Made by a program: the position numbers and the translations under genes. From NCBI GenBank assembly GCA_016630905.1, contig WBMQ01000002.1:682001-746000 (forward strand): a stretch of DNA of 64,000 nt. Reading direction: 5' to 3'. Below the pieces are notes generated by a model that did no database searches, was not told where the DNA came from, and saw nothing but the letters and a program-made list of their open reading frames with translations. This document shows positions 11,188 through 22,700 of the stretch, piece by piece. The stretch comes from Capillidium heterosporum (lineage: Eukaryota > Entomophthoromycota > Entomophthoromycetes > Entomophthorales > Capillidiaceae). The stretch's first letter is position 1. Every line of letters begins with the position of its first letter.

Positions 11188-12698
11188 TTAATTTTTGATC
11201 CACTTGCGGATGGTCTCGATGATGACCTTCTGTACCTCCTGTAAGGAGGGGGAAGCGGTAGGGCTAGGGGCACCCAAATCGTTGACGTGAGAACCGTTCT
11301 TAATAATAAGGACGGGGCGATTGGGGGTAGACTTAGAGACATCAGTTACCGACAACTTCTCCCAAGGGTCCTTGTCACCGTTGGTGAAGATGATACGGTC
11401 GGTCTTGATATCCTTACCACCACGCTTCTTGTTGATACCGGAAGTGTTGGGGGGACCTACCTTCTTACCGTAGATGCGCTCGGAACAGAAGAAGTCGTTG
11501 AAGAAGTCAACGGTCAAGTGGGTGGAACGGGCAGGTAGCTGGGCAGATTGCTGCTTGGTGGGGGCAGTCTGCCAGTAACCGAACTCGGTACAGCACTGGT
11601 AGTTCCACTGGCGCATCATGGAGTTCTCAGCAGGGGTGGGGTTCAACAAATCCTCTTCGCTGGCGAAAGCCAAGCAAGAGCTTCCGTTGTTTTTGTAGTA
11701 GAGCTTGACGGTGTTGATCAAGCTGGCGAACTTCTGCTCAGGCGTGGTGGCACCTTGGAAGCCCTGGCAGAACGAGTTGACGCTGGGGTTGGAGGTGGGG
11801 GTGTTGTACTGGACAATGGCGGCGATGGTGTCGAACATGGTGTATAAGGTCTGACGGTCGTCGGTCAAGGCGCTGCAGCCGAGGTCGTCCTTGATGGCCT
11901 TGAACTTGGCCTTGTCGGTGGTATAGACATTGTCAATGTACTTGACGGCCTGGTTGACGTCAGCTAAGCACTGGGAACCAATGGTCTCACCAACACTGAT
12001 GTCGTATTCGAAGTAATCCTCCTTGGCCAAAACAGGACCGGAGCTGGCCAAAGCACCATCGAAGATGTCGGGCTTGTACTGTCTGACCCAGGCGGCCATG
12101 GCACCGGCGTAACTGCCACCAATGGCGTACCATTTGGTCTTCTTGGGGTCGTTCTTCTTGTGAGTGATGGGGTTGATGACGTTTCTGGCAAAGACAGCTA
12201 GATCCTTCAAGCCGTTCTCCGAGCTGAGGTGGATCAAGTTGTCAGCGGTGAGCTCCTTGTAGGGCATGGAAACACCGTAGTAACGGTGCTCCAAGGCGTA
12301 GATGATACCACCATGCTCCTTAGCCAAAGTAGTTACCAAACCGCGGAGAGACTCTAGTAGATCTGGCAGCCTGCTCACCAGAGATGTAGAGGAAAGGCGG
12401 GACCGCCTGGCTTGTAGTAGTCAGCGTTGACGAAGTAGCGCTGGTTGAAAGTCTTGCTGGTCTTGTGGTCGATGGACTGCTTGAAGTATCTCTCGGTGAA
12501 GTTACCGGGGATGTACTGCTCGCATTTGGGGGTTTTGGCCAAATCCTGACGGCGGGTGAGGACCTGGTTGTTGGTTTCCAAAGCGGATTCCTGGAAGCCA
12601 CCGACGGCGTAGCTGGCATCTTCAGGGACAAAAAGGTTGCTGGCCAGGTTGTTTTGGACTAGTAGGCCTAGTAAAAAGGTGGCGATAGAGAATTGCAT
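11188..12698 (-). pseudogene. Secreted S28-family serine carboxypeptidase with two apparent frameshifts
   Basis: S28 (prolyl carboxypeptidase / DPP7) enzymes release residues next to proline and are secreted or vacuolar. The N-terminal ORF (12698-12375) has a signal peptide (SIATFLLGLLVQNNLAS) and the conserved start YFKQSIDHK, FNQRYFVNADYYKPGGP. The C-terminal ORF (about 12378-11188) carries the nucleophile motif GGSYAGAMAAW, a likely catalytic Asp in NGDKDPWEKLSV and His in GSHVNDLG. Between them the conserved block FLYISGEQAA lies in a third frame. Two one-base shifts, one near 12399-12401 and one at about 12350-12376, are needed to connect everything. No GT-AG intron fixes this without deleting the conserved block. 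Everything else is intact with family-like length (about 500 aa), so sequencing or assembly error is as likely as a recent null allele. A TATA-like box lies at 12767-12775. Confidence 0.8.
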
Positions 12699-12766
12699 TT
12701 TGGAGGGAAATTAGGTAAAATTAGTTGGTAGATTCGACAAAGCTTTATAGTGAAATCGTTGCCCAA

Positions 12767-12775
12767 CTATTTATA
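12767..12775 (-). promoter_or_regulatory. TATA-like box of the S28 peptidase gene
   Basis: TATAAATAG on the minus strand about 70 bp before the start codon at 12698. The call rests only on match and distance. Confidence 0.4.
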
Positions 12776-12894
12776 TTCTTTGTAACTTCCCAATTAATTC
12801 CAACTTAAAATCATTTGGCTTGCTTGAACTCACGTTACCCTCAGACTTTCCTTATTAGGCTTATTCAATTTCTTAGACATCTACCTAAAATCAT

Positions 12895-13660
12895 GTCTTA
12901 TTTTTAGCTTTATTGGACCAATAACTGGGGGTGGATACTTTGAACTAGTTGTTATAATTGGAAGATTGGAGAATAGGTTAGCGTTGGCAAGCCTGACATT
13001 GTATTCGACTATGTCGGGTCTACTAGCTCACTTCTAATTGCCAAAACTCCTCTAAAAGTCTTTAATAATGGATTGCAAAATTATTTCCAAGGTCAGGTGT
13101 CCGAACTGAGTTACATTTCGTGGACCTCATCAATTGTGCTCAATAATTGAGCACAATTGATCCGGAATATACTTTCAACTATGAAGGAACTATGGCTTTT
13201 TCTCCAGCAACACTAGCCAATGGTACGATTTCGTTAAGGAAAATACATTCCGATTGAGCATTCCAATCCTTGGATGATAGTGATGACTACCATCTCACCA
13301 ATTTTTGCGCCTATTCTAGACTGAGGCTTTTAATGGCAACAAAGTTAGTTATGCTTCAATGAGAATTGATTGTGTCAAAGGGAATATATATAAAGATTAG
13401 CTATAAGCACTTTACTCTTAGTAATACTTTGATGAGCTTGCTAGAGATATCGACACCTTTGTCTTTGGCATCGACACCAAGTATTTAATTAAAAATGTTT
13501 AGCTCGAATAGCTGTGTGGGAATTATAGACTAAAGTTAGTACACTTTTAGGTGTCGTAAAATTAGCCAGGGGTGTATCTTTCAACGGCTTCGAATTTCGA
13601 ATGTTTGTTGACTATTTGGATAACTTTGTTATTTTATCCCATTGCTGAGATGTAAGTTGT
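12895..13660 (+). pseudogene. Decayed UDP-glycosyltransferase (GT1)-like gene
   Basis: Protein-like fragments occur on the plus strand in order but in different frames and with stops. About 12906 onwards reads SFIGPITGGGYFELVVIIGR, resembling the N-terminal glycine-rich loop and helix of fungal GT1 enzymes (GPITGGGHFE-type). About 12990 onwards reads KPDIVFDYVGSTSSLLIAK, like the (P)D-x-V-x-x-D-Y strand that follows in GT1. Next are FNYEGTMAFSPATLANG, DDSDDYHLTNFCAYS and, near 13560-13640, VVKLARGVSFNGFEFRMF. No start codon, C-terminal donor-binding domain or complete frame is present. A perfect 33-bp palindrome sits where one frame ends. That this is a relic is fairly well supported; the GT1 identity is moderate, from remembered family patterns only. 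Confidence 0.45.
13129..13161. repeat. Perfect 33-bp palindrome (16-bp arms, 1-nt centre)
   Basis: Arms at 13129-13144 (ATCAATTGTGCTCAAT) and 13146-13161 (its exact reverse complement) surround a single A at 13145. It lies inside the glycosyltransferase-like relic, exactly where the frame with the DIVFDYVG motif hits a stop. It could fold into a cruciform or a short hairpin RNA. Confidence 0.9.
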
Positions 13661-13661
13661 A

Positions 13662-14235
13662 AGTACACCGCCTACTAATTAAATAGGAACAATGCAGTTT
13701 ACTTTATATGTCTAGTGCTTAAAGAAACTAAATTGGAAACTATTTTCGGATTTGAAGGAATGTCTATAAGGTGCTTTAAATATTCTACATCTATCAAAGC
13801 TTATTGCTTGTATGTTGGCTCCTATCGTGGTATCTATATCATGGGTTCGTAGATACTGCTATGGAAGCATTTACATCATTCGATTCACATTAAAACACAA
13901 TGTTTGCAGCTTACAAACTTTCCTTACATTCAATACATTTCTTTGGAATATCTTTCGGATTCGTTTTACAAGGAAAATTACAATAGAATATTGAAAATTT
14001 TAATTGATCGATGAATAGCTAATCGACGATCCTTCGAATTTTCAATATCAATATCTTAAAATTATATGGAAAATGCTGATAATCAGGTTTACGGCCTGCT
14101 GCATCTAGTAGAACCAATAGCCCATACAACTTTACCAATTATTGAATGCATGTAACAAGAAGCAATTAATAGTATTTGTATGAAACATTAACATTCAAAC
14201 TAGGTATATCAAATTTGAAACTGAGATCGAATGGC
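13662..14235. other. Intergenic region before the first small secreted protein gene
   Basis: AT-rich and mostly stopped in all frames. The 60-codon ORF at 13812-13994 has no recognisable feature and looks like chance or relic sequence. Confidence 0.4.
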
Positions 14236-14245
14236 TATATAAATA
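14236..14245 (+). promoter_or_regulatory. TATA box of the first small secreted protein gene
   Basis: TATATAAATA, 36 bp before the ATG at 14281. It supports that ATG over the upstream in-frame one at 14176, which lies before the TATA box. Confidence 0.5.
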
Positions 14246-14280
14246 GAAGTAAACTAAACATAAAAAGGTACAGTTTTAGA

Positions 14281-14592
14281 ATGAAATTTAACAATTCGAT
14301 ACCACTATTAGCTATCATCCTAGGCGTTTGCATCAACCAATGCATTTCAGTTAGTATAAATTTGAGTGGAAGGCAACCCGGTAGAGGCTCTAAGGAGATA
14401 CTGTCTGAATTGAAACTTACGAAGGAAGTACAACCCAGTAAATTCCACGAATGTGAAAAGGAGTGTACTGAAGAGTCGCTTAAGGATGACAACTTCGATA
14501 CTTACGCCTGTTCCAAGAAATGCTTTGGTGTTGTCATGACCCTCGACGGCGATTACATAGACATTTCCAAGATTTCTGAACTCAAAATTTAA
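14281..14592 (+). CDS. Small secreted cysteine-rich protein, CX3C-X14-CX3C
   Basis: 103 aa, no intron. I chose the ATG at 14281 because it directly precedes a signal peptide (basic MKFNN, hydrophobic SIPLLAIILGVCINQCIS) and lies just after a TATA box. The in-frame ATG at 14176 would bury the signal. The mature part is charged and has four cysteines in two CX3C units 14 residues apart: CEKEC and CSKKC. That frame is shared exactly with the protein at 15699. Two CX3C units 8-16 residues apart are how alpha-hairpinins staple two antiparallel helices; a hairpinin-like fold is inference. I know no family by sequence. Possible roles include effector, inhibitor or antimicrobial peptide, none shown. 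Confidence 0.7.
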   Translation: MKFNNSIPLLAIILGVCINQCISVSINLSGRQPGRGSKEILSELKLTKEVQPSKFHECEKECTEESLKDDNFDTYACSKKCFGVVMTLDGDYIDISKISELKI

Positions 14593-15648
14593 ACTTGAAT
14601 AGAATTAATCTTTTTGTAGCGATATTTGACTACCTTTCAGGTGAAGCTAGTTGGCTTGGTTTTTACCTTTTATTAAATAAATACTTATCTTTACATCGCA
14701 TTGTTTTAATTTATAGATAGCTTGTATATATATATACTATAATGTATTTCATTGAATGAGTCAGCCTACTATTAGCTTTAAATCAAAATAGAAGCATAGC
14801 TAATAGAACGATTAGTTGTATGGGTACTTTTGGAAAATTAACAAAGGAGGATGCGCTCTATTCATTTATAAAATATATTAAATTTCTAGTATAACAACGT
14901 GTAGCAATGGAATCTATTGAAAAGTTTTCTTGAAATCAAGTGTCAATTTTGGGTATATTACTGGGGGCTAGTACCTTAGTTATATACAGTATGTTGTAAA
15001 GCTGTAAGATGCTTTTAAATCAACTCAACTAGAGAGTTGAATTATGACTCCTTTGATGCCAATATAGCAATAAAAAGGGCTTAATAATAATCATCCGAGC
15101 TTTTACCAGATTTAAGCCAATAAATGATAGCTTGATAACGGGCAGGAGGTATATAATTGGACTTTTATAAAAGACTCGAAGTATGAAAGCAAGGTATTTA
15201 AATAGTGTAATATAAACCAAAAAGATCATCGCAAAAATGTGGAAAATGGGATATTGGATCAACTGTTAGAAATATATCAGACTGTAATTAACTCAGACGA
15301 TCTGGAATGTACCCAATCCGAGAATATATAAAAAAGTAATTCAAAAGTCAGCTTAGATGATGCAGTCAGGAGAGCAAATATTAGTAGACTGGTTTTTCTT
15401 GCTTCTTAAAACATGCCATTCGATTATATATATATATTTATATAAGAGCTATTTTAATAGAACATATAATTAATTATAGTATATTTCAAATTTCAATCCA
15501 ACAGTTGAAAACTTAGTAAAAATAAATGATAGCCAAACGAACCAATTCAAACATTAGGATAATTCAACAGCCTGGTATCAAAATAATAATGTTAATTAAA
15601 TTACACATATATATCTCCACATTTTGTAGATTATATTTGTTAAACTTT
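14593..15648. other. AT-rich spacer between the two small secreted protein genes
   Basis: About 1.06 kb, very AT-rich with tatata tracts near 14725 and 15428. No third copy of the CX3C-X14-CX3C pattern was found on either strand by eye. Confidence 0.4.
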
Positions 15649-15656
15649 TATATAAA
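15649..15656 (+). promoter_or_regulatory. TATA box of the second small secreted protein gene
   Basis: TATATAAA about 50 bp before the ATG at 15699, a similar layout to the paralogue-like gene at 14281. Confidence 0.45.
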
Positions 15657-15698
15657 TTAAACAGACTAATCTACAAAAATTTACGTACCGAAGCCAAG

Positions 15699-15896
15699 AT
15701 GCAACCTTCTCTTGTAAAGACTATCTTCACTCTCACTTTGTTACTTGCGAATTCAATTTATGGGCAGGAAGTCTCCGACCTCCATATATGTGTAAAAGAG
15801 TGCAACAAGAAGTTCCCAGTGACAAAGAGTCAAGATCAAATCAAATGCCAGAATGAATGTATCAGCAAAGTCCCTCCCATCAAGCTTGAAGAGTAA
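15699..15896 (+). CDS. Small secreted cysteine-rich peptide, CX3C-X14-CX3C
   Basis: 65 aa, no intron. Residues 1-22 form a signal peptide (TIFTLTLLLANSIYG, with cleavage near GQ). The mature peptide of about 43 residues is charged and has exactly four cysteines, CVKEC and CQNEC, separated by 14 residues. This is the same spacing as in the 103-aa protein 1.1 kb upstream. Both also share a His two residues before the first Cys and Lys-Glu before the second (HxCxKEC). Divergent tandem duplicates are the simplest explanation. Disulfides Cys1-Cys4 and Cys2-Cys3 would be expected for a helical hairpin (inference). The role is unknown. Confidence 0.7.
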   Translation: MQPSLVKTIFTLTLLLANSIYGQEVSDLHICVKECNKKFPVTKSQDQIKCQNECISKVPPIKLEE

Positions 15897-16755
15897 GCTA
15901 CTTTCGAGCTAAAGTTGTATTACTTTCAACTCAAATGTACAATAAATCACACTTAATATCATGATTTTTAGCTTTTAATTCTTTCCAATTTTCCATTGTA
16001 GCTGTGTTAGCTTCAATAGCACTGATAGCCAGTAATTAATAACCTAAGGTGTAGTAAAAACGAAAGTTTTAATTTGTTATTTAGAATAAAGTGAAGTATC
16101 GATTATCAGACTAGTCTACATTAATATCAATACATACGCGTATGAAAATTTACTGTAGGATATAAGCATGTCCAATGCTTGTTAAAGCCTAACTTGAAAA
16201 ATTTGCGCCCAATACCCCTTCCTAAATGCCAAAATTGAATTTGAAAGTGCTTCTAAAAACATACCAATTCTTATTACAGCTTTAATCTTGATTTAGACAA
16301 ATAGAATTTCCTTAGGAAAGCATAATATATTCGTAACTAATAAATCTATAAAACTAAACCTTTAACTTTTAGGCACATTATTGTGAATATTTATAATAAT
16401 TGAAAGTTGAATTTATTATATAGTTATTTCAATGCTTCTAAAGTGAAAATCGTAGGTCCCTAAGTTTGGAATTCTTGGCAACCTTTTGCATCTTTGCAAA
16501 GAAACAGTAGCCTCAAAATGTGATTCAAGCAAGATTTCCTTGAGCCAATTAAGATTCATTATTCATTGAAGTCTATTTTAGGCATTTTAAATAAAAGGGA
16601 ATTCAAATGACTTTTGTGAATGCTTTAGCAAATAGAAACTAAGTAGGAATCAATCCCTAGGATTTAATTTGCTTAGAAGTTTAAAAAAATGGCGTAGCAT
16701 TGAAACTGAAGCAAAAAGCCAAACTAGTTCTTTGCATCTTCTTATCTAAATAAAA
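15897..16755. other. Intergenic region upstream of ATR
   Basis: 0.86 kb, AT-rich, stopped in all frames. No features recognised. Confidence 0.4.
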
Positions 16756-19700
16756 ATGTACTACGAGTCCAACAACAGTGCAATATCTGACCCCGAAGTA
16801 AAGTCAAACCTATACCGATCGATTCAAACGACAGTCGCCTCCTTGGAGAGGAATGATCCAAGTATTCCCATATTTAATTTGTTCTAATAGTTTAGGTTTA
16901 GATTTCGACAATGCTACATCGACGTTGAAAGTTTTAAAATCCTTAATTCAGCAGGTGGCTTTCAAGGATCTAATATACGAGGATTCAACAGATTGTCTAA
17001 TTAGCCCATTAGCTTTGAATTCAAATTCAAGCCATATATCAACACTTGACTCAAAATCCTATAGCCTTTCCAATATGCGACCAAGTTCGTCCGATCCACC
17101 TTTGCGAAAAGTTCCAAAGACCGACCCTTCTCAAAAAATTTATACAATCCATCAGTTTCAATATAGAGTGACAAATCTAGTCTTGAATTATTTTAAAGTG
17201 AACACAAGCAAAAGTAAGACTACCGGAGTTGAAGTTATGATAGCTTTGCTTGAGGCATATAAATGTATGAACGATATCGAGTACCGTATCATGTGTGCAC
17301 ATCTATTCGGTATATTTGAAGGTAAAATTTTTTATAATCGAATTCTAACCTTTTAGAAATCTACAAGATGCTTTTAGATGATGACTATATTCCCGATTTC
17401 AATAAAACTATAAAGAAGACACTTGCCTACAATTTTATTAAAAGAGATAAAGACGAAGTGAAAAAGGTGGTGCAGTTTTTATATGTATAATATTAAACTC
17501 TTTTAGCTCATTAAATTGAAATTCGATCCCAACTCGTTCTCAAGGGATGGTATCTTATCGGTGTTTACCAGCCTGCTTGATATCTTTATCAAAGTTTTAA
17601 ATATAGGTTCAGCGCACGAATCTTACGTAACGAGTATCGTAAAGTATTTATTTACGCTCATCGATGAGGATGTCCAGCCAACCTACTTAAATGTAAATAG
17701 TTTTTAAATTTTCAACGATTGAATCTATCGCTAGTATATGACCAAGCTCCTGCAGGTTCCCAGCTTCATGCACGAGACTCGTAGAAAAATGGACGTGCTG
17801 TACAAATTACTTTTGCAATCCCTCTTTGAATATTCAAAGTATAATGTCGACAACGATCAGTAAGTCGTATGCTTTTAACTTTCTAATCAGACATAGAGTA
17901 GATACCCTTACAGACTTTGAGCTGGCAATAGTGGCTACCTTTTCAAAATTCGACATTACTTTTGGCAAAGAGTTCAACTACAGCGCGATCAACTTTACCT
18001 ATATGAAAAATATTTTACTCAACTTCTGTGAAGCTAGTCCAGGTACCAAAGAGCTTGGGGTAAATATTTCAAATAAATTTATATTAAATTTGTAGACTTG
18101 TTTGAGGAATATAGTTTCTCGAATGAGAATCAAAGAGCCCACAGAGCCCATAAAGAGCATTTTAAGTGCTATGCAACACAGCACACTAGAATCCAGTGGG
18201 TTCCTTATATCTGTCTTCCTAGTCCATATGTTAACGTCCCAAAACGATACCACTGTCTCCAGAAGCTTAGTTGGGCCCTCCATAAGTAAATTCGAACAGT
18301 TTGAAAAGTAATTTTGCTCAAGTTTCGCCTCTAAATTGTATAGAGATGATGCGTTTACTACCTATTTTGATTCTCTAGGTGGTATTAAATTCAATGTAGT
18401 TTCATTGATTGTTGTAAGGGCAAATGGTTGGACCGATATATGCTGGACGCTGAAGGCGTATCTAGCTTTATACTGCTCTCAGTTTGTATTTGATACAAGC
18501 AAAATGTGGCCTTCGTTAGATTCTATTCTGAGTTTCATGGAAATTGTCCACTTTTACTTTTTAGATCGCACTTCTGATGACCCAGAGTACAGCGATTGGA
18601 AAGATTGCGACGCACTTGTAGATGTTGCATTCCGTTCGATCTATAAGAAAATAAGCAGCTGTACAGGGGTAGGTGCTTTTTATAGAATGAATATTAATAC
18701 TTAGCCATTAGGACTGTAAGGCTGATCACGATGAATTGAATCAATTATATCTGAGCTTATCGCGATTCCCAAAGGTTTTGACTGCGCCAAACTCAGGTAT
18801 TGATCATTTAATATATAGCATTAAATGCTTTAGAATCTTCCAAATCGTTACTCCTACTCCTTGTGTCTCCATGGCTATATCAGTTCGACAACTTAACCGT
18901 CAGGCTAGAGCACAGCTTCAAAAATTCAGTTTCCAGCGCTAAAGAAGGAATTCTAAGACACTGTGAAAATATTGTCAGCTTGCCATCCCCTTTGATTTTC
19001 AATCAATTAGCAACACTTCAGCTCATAGTTCCTTTAACATTGCCAGGTTTAGGAGCTTTAGCTTTAGCCAACATAAACGTTTCCGGATCGAGTGATTTTT
19101 ATAGAATATTAGATGGCATATTTATAGTAGGCTTGTGCTTTAAGGACGAGGTTACTTTAGAGTACTTGTATAAAGCCGTGCCTTGGTCGGTGATGTGCCC
19201 CAAATTTATATTCAGTGGTGATAAGCTTCCCTTTCTGATTAATCAGCTCAGGTAATCCTAAAAACGCTTTTCCACTAACAAATACGTTTAGTACATCAGT
19301 TAAATGTAAAATGACACCCTTATCCAATTTACTTTGTGCTGCTTCCAACGTGCAACTCAGTGACAAAGCTACGTACCTGTGTAACCAAAATTTCGACAGG
19401 TTCTTCTGTACTGTTTGCGACCATAGAGCTATCGTTGTATCTTTGAAATCTTTAGCCCACTCTACTTTAGCAACACCAGTGTTAACTGAAAGAAAAGTAG
19501 AAGAGGGAAGTTCATTCCAGCTATCATTTGACGAGGTTTACGAGTATATTTCTATGGAGTTAGGAGCCATGCAGCCGAACTCAAAAACTTTTTCTACACT
19601 ATTGCGGATTCTACACCATACTAAGCTGATCAATTTGTCAAGCAAATTCACCCTTAAGTTTGTAGAATTATGTATCCGATATTTATTAAACGAAGATTTC

Positions 19701-22700
19701 CGTGTAAGCTTAAGCGCCATGTAAGTTTGATGTTGGACATTATTAACCTTCCTTAGGAAATGTTTAGTTTACATGACCAATAAGGAAAATGTTGGCATAT
19801 ATGAGCTAGGGAATATAAGGACGGTCATTAAGAAGCTCGGTGTTTTTGCTGGAGTTTATGACATTGGCGAATCTTCCTGTATAGCAATAATAGATTTGGT
19901 TAAGGCAATGTCAAAGTAAGTATCCTGTAACGATCAAAACTAACGTATGTTTAAGGAATGTAGAGCTCGGTGACTTGGGGTCGATGCTTGATTTTCTTCT
20001 GACGAGGTTCGGGCTATGTGGGAGTCTCGGAGGATACAACCTTTATACAGTAAGAACTTTGAGACGTTAACCAAACTAATGCGTTCTAGATTTCAGAGAT
20101 TGCCAAAGCTCGCAACATGACCTTGAAGACGCTTTTCATCGACAAGATTTTCTTCAAAATCCCAAAGTTCCTCTTTGCTGAAATAGCTACCGATTTTAGG
20201 AACTCCTAAAGTTTTGGTTAACTACCTAAATATGGATTTGAAGAGTTTTGTCCTAAAAGCCATCCCCTGTATCCTCCCCACCCTCTACTGTGAAGGACAG
20301 GAAACAATGATCCAGCTACTTCTAAGGACTGTGAAGGGATGACACCGAGCAAATTTCGTTAAATTCGATGATAAGAGACAACTATAAAGCGGTTTTCACT
20401 TTCATATTCACAAACCCCGACCATCACCCGAAGCTTAAGGACTTGATCTCATTGCTGCAGATTAATTTCGGTTATGATTTGGAATGGTTTATTTCAACGT
20501 TGGAAGTTACTTTCCCAATGGTCCTCGTAAAGTACTGTGAGGGGTAGTGAGCGCAACAAAGTACCGTATATACTGTCAACTATCTTCTAACAAACTTTAG
20601 GTACTGAACTCCATTGATTACATCGTTAAGAGCATTTCTCTGAATACACTCAACTATAATTTCCAAAAGGCAGACCTAAAAACGTTTATACATTTAAAGG
20701 AACATGTCGTCAAAGATATAAACTACCTCGGATTCAACTTGATCGAGTACCTCGATACTTCAACAAATTGGTTCCAAGTCTCTGATCTTGAAGTATTCAG
20801 TGCCATGAACTTTATTATCCAAAGCGTCGAAGATAAAGCCACTATATTAGCCCCACAGGTAAATGGCTTATTTTTACACAGCTAAAGGTTTGTAGGTCTT
20901 GAATTTATTAAACATTGGACTAAGAAGACCACATCTCTTCGACGTTACTAGTCAAATCTGGAGCAATTTAGTCAACCATTTACATCCAGATTTCTTAGCG
21001 TCGATTGCAGTTGAGAGTATGGCTGGTCTTAAAGAACTATACGTTCGTTCTGAAAGCAGCTTGCATAATTCCATCCTAGGTACAATCAAACGATTAATAT
21101 CGAATGAGGTCGTTTTCAAGACAATTGCCCCAGTGTTTGACTTTGACAATATAGCCCAATTCGCCTCTTATAAAGAAAATGCACGGGTTTACAGCTTGAA
21201 GCTAACCTTGCCTGCCCGCCTTCGATTATTCCGTGATGCCATTAAAGATTCGAGCGGGCTTGTCAGTCTCAACTTGCTCAGCTCTCTAACCGCTTTTCTC
21301 ACTGAGAGCTTCGCTAAGCCAGATATTTTGAGGATATATAGCGACGACTCCTCAGTGCCTAGCCTTTTAAATGTTCTTTTAGCTCAACACCTCAGATATA
21401 ATCAGGAGAACAGTCGATCCATCGTGACCAAGATCGCCAAGTGCATTGGGATAATTGGAGCTATAAGCCATGAAGTGGTTGAATCAATTCATTCAAATTC
21501 AGCGAGGACAACCTTAGATCCATCCGATGATACTAGCCAGAAGCAGTTTGCAGCGACCATGGTCTCCAGATATCTGATCCCAGAGTACTTTAAAGCAAAG
21601 TCCAAAAACCTTGTACTTGCTTTCGGGTACTGTATTCAACAACTGTCCCGAACTTTTCACATCAATGCCTCTACACTGAATAAGATATATATGGAGGAGA
21701 GCAATCGACTTTATGGGCAGCTCTGTAACCACATAGGCATTATAAATGAAGCAACAAACTCATCAACCCCTGGAATAGTACCAATCGCTCCTGACAAGGT
21801 AGTGTCCTATCCAATTTACAACAATGCAATTGATTTCGACAGTTGGATAACCAAGCTTACCTACAGCTTAGTCCTTCACCTACATGGTACGATAGCCTCA
21901 GATCTGTTCATGCCGTTCAAGCAGCTGGTTTTTGATAGCCCAACAATCGCATTTTACATTTTTAAAGAGATAGTATTATCGACACTGCTGTCAGGTAAGA
22001 AAGCGATTATATATGAGTTGCTTGACGAGTATAGAACAGTACTCGAAGCTTGTAATTCTAATGATGGCAAAGAGCAAAACGGTACCGAAGTTCGAATATC
22101 CCAACTGTTATTGAACTCTCTCGACTTCCTTCGAAGCTATAAATTGAAGAAGGAAAGTTTCGATGCCGATGTACTTGGCGAGAGTGTAAGAATCAGCCCT
22201 GGCATTGATCTACAGGGAGTTAACCACTTTTTAAGTAAGATTCCGGAGGACCTGGTTATCGAGACGTCCATCAAAACACAAAACTACTACCGAGCTCTCA
22301 ACATGCTTGATGAGAGAGCGAAAGTCAAGCTTGCAACGAATCCCTTGGACCTAGACCACGAGTACTCTGAGCTCTACCGGATGTATGGCAAGATTGGTGA
22401 CTACGAGTCACAAAGGGAGGTAAATCAGCGGAAACTTACCTTAGACCTACTCCGTATCCAAAACGCCAACTCAAAACCAGATGAGATCAAAGGCAACTCT
22501 CGTAATCACTCGTCAAAGTTACCCCAAGGTATGTACAGTCATTTTATTTGTTTTTTGACTATATTTTAGATATCCAAGCTCCAGCTTCGTCTATCTCTAT
22601 AAACCAACGTGACAGAGCTCGTGACGATAAAGCAAATAAAGGTAATGCTAAGATATTAGATAAATAGAATATACGTGAGTTAACTTAATGTTTAGATATC

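Noticed and set aside
11287-11847. Two plus-strand ORFs of 83 and 99 codons opposite the S28 peptidase
   Set aside because: They are Gly/Val-rich mirror frames of a GC-richer coding strand with conserved S28 motifs; no independent signal.
14176-14280. Upstream in-frame ATG of the first small secreted protein
   Set aside because: It would put 35 residues before the signal peptide and start before the TATA box; the ATG at 14281 is better.
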